A DNA stretch of 5,407 nt, from positions 3,454 through 8,860 of the forward strand of contig DMUF01000194.1 of NCBI GenBank assembly GCA_003476445.1, read 5' to 3'. Below the pieces are notes generated by a model that was given only the letters and a program-made list of their open reading frames with translations, was not told where the DNA came from and searched no databases. The stretch is from Gammaproteobacteria bacterium. Its GTDB lineage: Bacteria; Pseudomonadota; Gammaproteobacteria; Pseudomonadales; Azotimanducaceae. Position 1 is the first letter of the stretch. Every line of letters starts with the position of its first letter. Both the position numbers and the translations under genes were made by a program. Below are positions 1 to 5,407 of this stretch, one piece after another.

Positions 1-2262
1 AACAACGAGTTCGGCTTCGATTACCTGCGCGACAACATGGCCTTCACGCTGGGTGACCAATACCAGCGCGGTCTGCACTTCGCGATCATTGACGAGGTTG
101 ACTCGATCCTCATCGACGAAGCGCGCACGCCGCTCATCATCTCCGGTCCGGCGGAGCAGAGCACCGAGCTCTATCAGAAAATCAATCGCATTCCGCCCAG
201 GCTGTCTCAGGTCGAGCACGTCGACAACCGCGAACCGGGCTTCGAGCCAGACGGCGATTTCAGCGTTGACGAGAAGCATCGGCAGATCGAGCTTACGGAG
301 CGTGGGCACCAGCGCGTCGAAGAGGAACTGATTGCCATGGGGCTGCTTGCGGAGGGCGACAGCCTGTACGCATCGAGCAACCTCGGGCTGCTGCATCACG
401 TGCACGCGGCGCTCAAGGCACACGCAATCTTCAAGCGTGATGTCGACTACATGGTGCAGAACCGCGAGGTCGTGATTGTCGACGAGCACACCGGTCGGGC
501 CATGCCCGGCCGGCGCTGGTCCGAAGGCATTCATCAGGCGATCGAAGCCAAGGAAGGCGTGCCCATTCAGAACGAAACGCAGACGCTGGCGTCGACCACC
601 TTCCAGAACTACTTCCGCCTGTACGGCAAGCTGGCGGGCATGACCGGCACCGCAGATACCGAGGCGTTCGAGTTTCGCCAGATCTACAACCTCGACGTTG
701 TGGTGATCCCGACCCACCGACCGATGATCCGCAATGACATGAACGACCTCGTCTACCTCTCCATCGAGGAGAAGTACGACGCCATCGTCGAAGATATTGT
801 CGAGCGGCGCGGTCGCGGGCAGCCGATTCTCGTCGGCACGGCGTCGATCGAGGCGTCGGAGCGACTGTCCAGCGAGCTCAATCGGCGTGGTATTGCCCAC
901 AACGTGCTGAACGCAAAGCAACACGAGCGCGAGGCAGAGGTCGTGGCGCAGGCCGGCCGCCCCGGCACGGTGACGATTGCAACCAACATGGCGGGCCGCG
1001 GTACCGATATCGTGCTCGGCGGCAGCTGGGAGGTAGAGGTGGCGTCGCTCGACGCGCCGACCGCTGAGACCGTGGATCAGGTCCGCTCGGAATGGCAGTC
1101 GCGCCACGAAGCGGTGCTCGCGTCGGGCGGTCTGCACATCATTGGCACCGAACGGCACGAGTCGCGACGTATCGACAATCAGCTGCGTGGTCGCGCCGGC
1201 CGGCAGGGAGACCCGGGGTCCACCCGGTTCTACTTGTCTATGGAAGACAATCTGATGCGCATCTTCGCGTCGGACCGCATTCGCGGGCTGATGCAGTCGA
1301 TCGGTCTCGAGAAGGGTGAAGCGATCGAGCACCGCATGGTGAATAACGCGATCGAGAAGGCGCAGCGCAAGGTCGAGGGTCACAACTTCGATGTGCGCAA
1401 GAACCTCCTCGAATACGACGACGTGGCGAACGACCAGCGCCAGGTCATCTATCAGCAGCGTCGCGAACTGATGGAGGCGAGCGATATCGCTGAAACCATC
1501 GTGAGTATTCGCGAAGAGGTCATTCGGGAGCTGGTTAACGACTACATCCCGCGCGAAAGCATTGAGGAACAGTGGGATGGGGCGGGGCTGGAACAGGCGC
1601 TCCTGACCGAGTTCGGTTCCACGCAGCCGGTCGCGCGCTGGCTCGAGGAAGACACGCGGCTGACGGAGGAAACGCTGACTGAGCGTATCCATGCGCAGAT
1701 CGTCGCCGAGGTCGAAGCCAAGGAAGCGCTCTGGCTCGAGCAGAACGTCGATATGCGGCTGGCAGAGAAGCAGATCATGCTGCAGATCCTGGATCAGCGC
1801 TGGAAGGAGCACCTCGCGCGTATGGATCAGCTGCGTCAGGGTATTCATCTGCGCGCCTATGCGCAGAAGCAGCCGAAACAGGAATACAAACGCGAGAGCT
1901 TCGAGCTGTTCCAGGAATTGCTTTCCAACATTCGTCGCGACGTGGTGCGATTTTTGTCGCGTGTGCAGATCGAATCCCCGGAAGCGGTGGAGGAAGCCGA
2001 GCGGCGCCGGCGGGAGGAAGCGGAACAACGAATGCGCTTCAGTCACCCCGATGCCGCGGCGACCGGACTCACGCAGTCAGAGCCCTTGCCGCAACGGGAC
2101 GAGGCTGCCGCAACCAGCGGCTCCGGCAGAGGTGCCGCGCAAGCGTCGGATGCGTCGCGTCCGGAGACCTTCGTCCGCAGCGATCGCAAGGTCGGGCGTA
2201 ACGAGCCCTGCCCGTGCGGCTCAGGCAAGAAGTACAAGCATTGCCACGGTGAGCTGCCGTGA
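1..2262 (+). CDS. secA: Preprotein translocase ATPase SecA (5'-truncated by window edge)
   Basis: SecA is the cytosolic and membrane-peripheral motor ATPase that pushes unfolded preproteins through the SecYEG channel. The frame is open from nt 1 (NNEFGFDYLRDNMAF), so the ATG at 37 is internal. Against remembered E. coli SecA, about 178 N-terminal residues with the Walker A site lie outside, which suggests a full length near 930 aa (E. coli 901). Counting the codon at nt 1 as residue 1, I see: Walker B DEVD 31-34; the preprotein cross-linking region about 44-195; TGTAD 215-219; motif V (TNMAGRGTDIVLGG) ending at 341; motif VI QLRGRAGRQGD 394-404; scaffold LEYDDVAND around 470-478; and the two-helix finger with W601 and Y620, matching E. 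coli W775 and Y794. A charged, then Ala/Ser-rich linker (about 660-725) leads to the zinc/SecB-binding tail CPCGSGKKYKHCH (nt 2209-2247). All visible key residues are intact. It overlaps the next gene by 4 nt. Confidence 0.99.
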   Translation, partial: NNEFGFDYLRDNMAFTLGDQYQRGLHFAIIDEVDSILIDEARTPLIISGPAEQSTELYQKINRIPPRLSQVEHVDNREPGFEPDGDFSVDEKHRQIELTERGHQRVEEELIAMGLLAEGDSLYASSNLGLLHHVHAALKAHAIFKRDVDYMVQNREVVIVDEHTGRAMPGRRWSEGIHQAIEAKEGVPIQNETQTLASTTFQNYFRLYGKLAGMTGTADTEAFEFRQIYNLDVVVIPTHRPMIRNDMNDLVYLSIEEKYDAIVEDIVERRGRGQPILVGTASIEASERLSSELNRRGIAHNVLNAKQHEREAEVVAQAGRPGTVTIATNMAGRGTDIVLGGSWEVEVASLDAPTAETVDQVRSEWQSRHEAVLASGGLHIIGTERHESRRIDNQLRGRAGRQGDPGSTRFYLSMEDNLMRIFASDRIRGLMQSIGLEKGEAIEHRMVNNAIEKAQRKVEGHNFDVRKNLLEYDDVANDQRQVIYQQRRELMEASDIAETIVSIREEVIRELVNDYIPRESIEEQWDGAGLEQALLTEFGSTQPVARWLEEDTRLTEETLTERIHAQIVAEVEAKEALWLEQNVDMRLAEKQIMLQILDQRWKEHLARMDQLRQGIHLRAYAQKQPKQEYKRESFELFQELLSNIRRDVVRFLSRVQIESPEAVEEAERRRREEAEQRMRFSHPDAAATGLTQSEPLPQRDEAAATSGSGRGAAQASDASRPETFVRSDRKVGRNEPCPCGSGKKYKHCHGELP
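2248..2253 (+). promoter_or_regulatory. Ribosome binding site for the TIM-barrel gene, inside the secA 3' end
   Basis: GGTGAG lies 5 nt upstream of the GTG at 2259. It sits within the last codons of secA, just after the zinc-tail CH codons. Together with the GTGA start/stop overlap, it supports the GTG as the real start and suggests translational coupling to secA. The match to the anti-Shine-Dalgarno sequence is moderate. Confidence 0.6.
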
Positions 2263-3098
2263 CGCCGCCGCTGCTGTCGCTCGCCGCGGGCGTGCTGCCG
2301 GAGTTTCCACCCGAGGCGATCGTTCGTGCTGCCGCGCAGGCAGGCTATCCTGCGAGCGGTATCTGGTTTGACCCGGAGACCTGGACTGAAGCCACCACCC
2401 GGGCCGTGCAGACGGAGCTCTCCGGGCTGGTCCCGCTGGATATCGAGGTGGTCTGGATTCGCCCGGGTCGCACGGTCCCCGCTGCCGCACGGCGCCTGAT
2501 CGACGCGGGGGCAGTCCTTGGCGCACGCAATGTGCTTATTGTGAGCGCGAACCCGGACCCGCTCGAAACACGCGCGCAGTTCGCAGAACTCTGCGAACTC
2601 GCGTCCGCGGCAGGCATGCGTGCCGTGTTCGAATTCCTGATGATCAGTGCCGTACCCTCGCTGGCAGAAGCGCTCGCAATCGTGCGCGACGTGGATCATC
2701 CGGCCGCGGGCGTGCTCATCGATGCGCTCCACCTCGCGCGCTGTGGCGCGATGCCGGCGGATGTCGCGTCGCTTGATCCCCGGCTCCTGCCCTATGCGCA
2801 GCTTTGTGATGGCCCGCTGCAGCTGGCGACGCGAGACCACGCCACGTTTCTGACCGACGCGGTGGACGGGCGCTCCGCGCCAGGCGAAGCGGAACTGCCG
2901 CTCCATGAACTGCTCGATGCCCTGCCTGCTGCGCTGCCGCTGAGCCTTGAGGTTCGATCCCGCGCGTATCGCGAACGCTACCCCGATCCGGTCGACCGGG
3001 CGCGGGCGGTTTTGGAGCAGACCCAGCGCTGGCTCCAGTCTCACCGCACGCCGTTTCCGGGCGCACCGCGGGTTGCTGGCACTGCTGCCCCTCGCTAG
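2259..3098 (+). CDS. Xylose-isomerase-like TIM-barrel protein (sugar phosphate isomerase/epimerase family), substrate unknown
   Basis: The 279-aa product resembles the AP-endonuclease-2-like TIM-barrel family (sugar phosphate isomerases/epimerases, IolE/IolI and hydroxypyruvate-isomerase relatives), which bind a divalent metal in the barrel. What I see: an N-terminal strand LLSLAAGVLPEFPP (about 5-18); a helix AAAQAGY followed by strand GIWFD; strand NVLIVSA (91-97); strand AVFEF with E125; LIDALHLARCG with D155 and H158; YAQLCDGP with Q181 and D184; GEAELPLHELLDAL (209-222); and strand LSLEVRS with E231. The E, D..H, D, E pattern at strand ends fits the family's metal site. There is no signal peptide or membrane segment, so the protein should be cytosolic. 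The GTG start is chosen because it is preceded by GGTGAG and overlaps the secA stop (GTGA). argJ follows 35 nt later. Family membership is fairly secure; the substrate cannot be told. The secA neighbour probably reflects shared transcription rather than a secretion role. Confidence 0.85.
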   Translation: MTPPLLSLAAGVLPEFPPEAIVRAAAQAGYPASGIWFDPETWTEATTRAVQTELSGLVPLDIEVVWIRPGRTVPAAARRLIDAGAVLGARNVLIVSANPDPLETRAQFAELCELASAAGMRAVFEFLMISAVPSLAEALAIVRDVDHPAAGVLIDALHLARCGAMPADVASLDPRLLPYAQLCDGPLQLATRDHATFLTDAVDGRSAPGEAELPLHELLDALPAALPLSLEVRSRAYRERYPDPVDRARAVLEQTQRWLQSHRTPFPGAPRVAGTAAPR

Positions 3099-3122
3099 AG
3101 TCGGCGCCCTCGTATCAGTCCC

Positions 3123-3126
3123 GGAG
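3123..3126 (+). promoter_or_regulatory. Ribosome binding site for argJ
   Basis: GGAG lies 7 nt upstream of the ATG at 3134, a standard spacing. It fixes the argJ start at that ATG, which also matches the usual family N terminus. I see no convincing sigma-70 promoter in the 35-nt gap, so read-through from upstream is likely. Confidence 0.7.
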
Positions 3127-3133
3127 CCCTGTC

Positions 3134-4354
3134 ATGGCCGTGAATCTGCCTGTTCTGGGCGCACTCTTGCCTGTTCCCGGTGTGCGCGTCGGCACCACCT
3201 GTGCGGGTGTGAAGCAGCGCGTCCGTGATGATCTCTGCGTCATGCTGCTGGACCCCGGGGCCACAGTGGCTGGCGTATTCACGCGCAATGCGTTTCGCGC
3301 CGCTCCGGTAATCCTCGCTGAGGCTGCGGTAGCTCGAGGCGGCGCGCGTGCGCTCGTCATCAACAGCGGCAATGCCAATGCCGCCACCGGCGAGCCCGGT
3401 CACGCGGATGCGCTCGCGATTTGCAGGGCGCTGGAACAAAAGGCGAACCTGCCGACCGACACCACGCTGCCATTTTCTACCGGTGTGATTGGTCAGCGGC
3501 TGCCGGTCGAGCGGATTGTGGACGGCCTTGATGCCGCGATCGCCCGCGCGCGACCAGACGGCTGGGTAGACGCCGCCCACGCGATCATGACGACCGACAC
3601 CGGACCCAAGGCGGTCTCGCGACGCGTCCAGGTTGGCGCTGCCGAGGTAACGATCACGGGAATTGCGAAGGGCGCAGGCATGATCAAGCCTGACATGGCG
3701 ACCATGCTGGCCTACATCGCGACGGATGTTGCCATCGCCCCGGATCTGCTCTCGTTGCTCACGCGTCGAGTCGCCGATCAGAGCTTTAACCGCATCACCA
3801 TTGATGGCGACACGTCGACCAACGACTCCTTCGTGGTGATTGCCTCCGGAGCCGCCGGCAACCCCGTGCTGCGGCATCCGCAGGACGAAGGCTGCGCTGC
3901 CTTCGCCGCTGCGCTTACCGAGGTGGCGATGGACCTCGCGCAGCGCATCGTCCGTGATGGCGAGGGTGCAACCCGATTTGTCACCGTGCGGGTCCAAGGG
4001 GGCGTCGACGAGGATGAATGTCTGCGTGTCGCCTACACGATCGCCGAGTCTCCACTCATCAAGACCGCAGTCTTCGCTGGCGATCCCAATTGGGGCCGCT
4101 TTTGCATGGCCATTGGGCGATCGGACATTCCTGGTCTCGATACCCGCGGTGTCGCGCTCTATCTGGATGATGTTTGTGTGGCGCAACAGGGGCTCATGGC
4201 CTCGAGCTACCGAGAGGAAGCCGGTGCCGCCGTGATGGCCAAGCCCGAGTTTGAGGTGCGCGTGCAGTTGGGACGCGGTGACGCAGAGGCAGTCGTCTGG
4301 ACCTGTGACCTGTCCTACGACTACGTGAAGATCAACGCCGAGTATCGCAGCTGA
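3134..4354 (+). CDS. argJ: Bifunctional glutamate N-acetyltransferase / amino-acid acetyltransferase ArgJ
   Basis: ArgJ moves the acetyl group from N-acetylornithine to glutamate, closing the cyclic arginine pathway in the cytosol. Bifunctional members also make N-acetylglutamate from acetyl-CoA. The 406-aa length is normal for the family. Visible marks: NSGNANAATG (77-86); PFSTGVIG (113-120), with T116-G117 in the expected oxyanion-hole position; and the self-cleavage motif KGAGMIKPDMATML (179-192). By family knowledge, cleavage falls between A189 and the nucleophile T190 (codon 3701-3703), giving alpha and beta chains. Further marks are ITIDGDTSTND (221-231), RDGEGATRF with E277, AGDPNWGR (315-322) and the conserved C-terminal VKINAEYRS, with N401 and S406. 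All catalytic positions I can place are present. Whether it is bifunctional or only the transferase cannot be read from sequence by eye. It is the last plus-strand gene and converges with yacG. Confidence 0.98.
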   Translation: MAVNLPVLGALLPVPGVRVGTTCAGVKQRVRDDLCVMLLDPGATVAGVFTRNAFRAAPVILAEAAVARGGARALVINSGNANAATGEPGHADALAICRALEQKANLPTDTTLPFSTGVIGQRLPVERIVDGLDAAIARARPDGWVDAAHAIMTTDTGPKAVSRRVQVGAAEVTITGIAKGAGMIKPDMATMLAYIATDVAIAPDLLSLLTRRVADQSFNRITIDGDTSTNDSFVVIASGAAGNPVLRHPQDEGCAAFAAALTEVAMDLAQRIVRDGEGATRFVTVRVQGGVDEDECLRVAYTIAESPLIKTAVFAGDPNWGRFCMAIGRSDIPGLDTRGVALYLDDVCVAQQGLMASSYREEAGAAVMAKPEFEVRVQLGRGDAEAVVWTCDLSYDYVKINAEYRS

Positions 4355-4366
4355 TCCCGCGCAAGG

Positions 4367-4404
4367 GCGGCAGCGTCTGAGAGGTACTGCTCAGGAGCTG
4401 CCGC
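4367..4404. terminator. GC-rich interrupted hairpin at the argJ/yacG convergent junction, candidate bidirectional terminator
   Basis: Outer arms GCGGCAGC (4367-4374) and GCTGCCGC (4397-4404) are perfect 8-bp inverted repeats. Inside them, CTGAG (4377-4381) pairs with CTCAG (4390-4394) around an 8-nt loop. The arms are separated by GT/GA, which in the plus-strand RNA allows one G-U pair and leaves one G-A mismatch, so the plus (argJ) transcript folds slightly better. There is no T-run on either side, so this is not a textbook intrinsic terminator. It starts 12 nt after the argJ stop codon and covers the yacG stop codon at 4391-4393. It may stop or stabilise the 3' end of the argJ transcript, or of both convergent transcripts. 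Confidence 0.45.
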
Positions 4405-4603
4405 TGTCTCCGGTCTCGGACGGATGATCGTCGGTTTCGACATCGCCCTCGATGCGATAAGACTCGCTGGCCCACGCGCCCAGATCGATGAGTTTGCAGC
4501 GTTCGCCGCAGAACGGGCGCCACGGATTGGTCGCGGTCCATTTGACCCGCTTGCCACAGGTCGGGCACAGGACGATGCGGGACGGTTCGGCTGCGGGGCC
4601 CAT
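4391..4603 (-). CDS. yacG: DNA gyrase inhibitor YacG, small zinc-binding protein
   Basis: YacG is a small zinc protein. In E. coli it is reported to bind GyrB and inhibit gyrase's DNA binding and supercoiling. The 70-aa product is close to the E. coli length (65). It has the family's four zinc cysteines: C13 and C16 in VLCPTCGK, and C32 and C36 in FCGERCK. The signature KLIDLGAWASESYRI (37-51) follows, and then an acidic, Ser/Gly-rich tail (52-70) that is likely disordered. The ATG lies 3 nt after the pilD stop (TGA TTC ATG). I see no clear Shine-Dalgarno sequence upstream, so translation probably depends on re-initiation after pilD. The stop codon falls inside the convergent hairpin. Confidence 0.96.
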   Translation of the reverse strand: MGPAAEPSRIVLCPTCGKRVKWTATNPWRPFCGERCKLIDLGAWASESYRIEGDVETDDHPSETGDSGSS

Positions 4604-4606
4604 GAA

Positions 4607-5407
4607 TCAGATCGGTTGCAGAAGGGCGACTACGGTATCGCGCGCGATGAGGGCGATCCAGCCACCTAGCGCGAGAAAGGGCCCAAAGGCGATGGGTTGA
4701 CCTGCGCCGCGTCGACCGATCAGTGAGAGCGCCAGCGCCCAAGCAAGCCCGCTCGCAGCCGCCAGCAGCAGAACGCCGGGCAGCACCTGCCAGCCGAGCC
4801 AGGCGCCAATGGCAGCCAGCAGTTTGAAGTCGCCGTAGCCCATCCCCTCTTTTCCCGTCGCGAGTCGAAACCCCCAGTAAACGGTCCAGAGCAGCCCGTA
4901 GCCGCTCGCTGCACCGATGACCGCGTCGGTGGCGTCGATGAAACCGTAGCCGGCGCCCGCAAGGATGAGCCCGAGCCAGAGCAGTGGCAGCGTAATGGGG
5001 TCGGGCAAGAGCTGCGTATCGAAGTCAATCCCGGTCAATGCAACCAGCGCCCAGGTGTAGACCAGCGCGCCCAGTGCGAGGGGTGTGAAACCGAATGTCG
5101 CGACAATCATGACCGAAAGCAGAGCGGTCATGAGCTCCACCACCGGATAGCGCACGGAGATCGGATGCCGGCATTGTGCGCAGCGACCGCGCAGGGCGAG
5201 CCAGCTGATGACGGGAATATTCTCGTGGGCCCGAATGGTGTGCTTGCAATGCGGGCAACGCGAACGCGGCACCATGAGATTGAAGGCAGATTCAGCCGTC
5301 GCACCTGATGCTGAGCGAAGCTCTTGTTCCGGTGAGCTTGGGGCAACTTGCTGGTGCAACTCGAGAATGGCGGACGCGTCCCGGCGCCACTGCCGCTCCA
5401 GCATGAT
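4607..5407 (-). CDS. pilD: Type IV prepilin peptidase / N-methyltransferase PilD (N terminus cut by window edge)
   Basis: PilD is an inner-membrane aspartic protease. It cuts the leader peptide from type IV prepilins and type II secretion pseudopilins, and methylates the new N terminus. Counting the ATG at 5404 as residue 1, the cytosolic tetracysteine zinc domain is C50/C53 and C75/C78 (SRCPHC and GRCAQC). Catalytic aspartates are D127 in GIDFDTQLLPD (codon 5026-5024) and D192 in GMGYGDFK (codon 4831-4829), the family's GxGD motif. Several hydrophobic segments follow from about 90 to 262, consistent with a polytopic membrane protein. The ATG at 5404 is not the true start: the frame stays open to 5407, and IMLERQWRR matches the internal stretch that follows the first membrane helix in known PilDs. 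Roughly 40 residues, including the GSFLNV-type segment, lie outside. pilD is probably the promoter-proximal partner of yacG and may follow pilB and pilC to the right. Confidence 0.96.
   Translation of the reverse strand: MMLERQWRRDASAILELHQQVAPSSPEQELRSASGATAESAFNLMVPRSRCPHCKHTIRAHENIPVISWLALRGRCAQCRHPISVRYPVVELMTALLSVMIVATFGFTPLALGALVYTWALVALTGIDFDTQLLPDPITLPLLWLGLILAGAGYGFIDATDAVIGAASGYGLLWTVYWGFRLATGKEGMGYGDFKLLAAIGAWLGWQVLPGVLLLAAASGLAWALALSLIGRRGAGQPIAFGPFLALGGWIALIARDTVVALLQPI

Noticed and set aside
37..39. ATG at 37 as the secA start
   Set aside because: The upstream codons from nt 1 encode conserved SecA residues (NNEFGFDYLRDN), so the gene continues left of the window.
1691..2371. 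A 226-codon plus-strand frame over the secA 3' end
   Set aside because: It is extremely Arg/Ser/Cys-rich and out of frame with SecA, which is intact through to its zinc tail. It is a shadow, not a frameshifted gene.
2043..3044. A 333-codon minus-strand open frame antisense to the end of secA and the TIM-barrel gene
   Set aside because: It is Arg/His/Gln-rich with no recognisable motif, lies opposite two convincing genes, and is the kind of long shadow frame expected in GC-rich DNA.
3059..3109. Weak inverted repeat GGGCGC / GCGCCC around the end of the TIM-barrel gene
   Set aside because: It has only 6 bp with a loop of nearly 40 nt and no T-run, so it is expected by chance in GC-rich DNA and is not convincing as a terminator before argJ.
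3095..4186. A 363-codon minus-strand open frame antisense to argJ
   Set aside because: argJ on the plus strand has every family motif. The antisense frame has shadow-like composition (many Arg, Gly, His) and no known domain.
4332..4742. A 136-codon minus-strand frame overlapping yacG and the end of pilD
   Set aside because: It lies in another frame across two clearly real genes and its Arg-rich product shows no family motif.

Overview
The window is GC-rich, densely coding DNA that looks like an ordinary chromosomal segment of a gammaproteobacterium. The evidence is the gene content: secA and argJ on the plus strand run head-on into yacG and a type IV pilus prepilin peptidase gene (pilD) on the minus strand. 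From general knowledge, this pairing of the secA/argJ side with the pil/yacG side recurs in Gammaproteobacteria such as pseudomonads and xanthomonads. I cannot name a genus from sequence alone. I see no insertion sequences, phage genes, CRISPR array, tRNA or rRNA.

Layout, plus strand: the C-terminal four fifths of secA (1-2262, the 5' end lies left of the window). It overlaps by 4 nt the start of a xylose-isomerase-like TIM-barrel gene of unknown substrate (2259-3098). After a 35-nt gap comes argJ (3134-4354). The three probably form one transcript. Minus strand, read from the right edge: pilD (5407 down to 4607, its first roughly 40 codons lie right of the window), then only 3 nt to yacG (4603 down to 4391). 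argJ and yacG converge with 36 nt between their stop codons. A long GC-rich interrupted hairpin (4367-4404) spans that junction and overlaps the 3' end of yacG. There is no gene-free stretch over 300 bases; the longest gap is 36 nt.

Functions: SecA is the ATPase that drives preproteins through SecYEG. PilD cleaves and N-methylates type IV pilins and type II secretion pseudopilins. ArgJ recycles the acetyl group in arginine biosynthesis. YacG is a small zinc protein known in E. coli as a DNA gyrase inhibitor. The TIM-barrel protein is the only product whose role cannot be assigned. Most of the window is core housekeeping. The items worth a second look are the uncharacterised enzyme coupled to secA, the convergent hairpin, and the compact gene order, in which mutT and coaE are absent from places where relatives often carry them. 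I found no convincing new multi-gene system.
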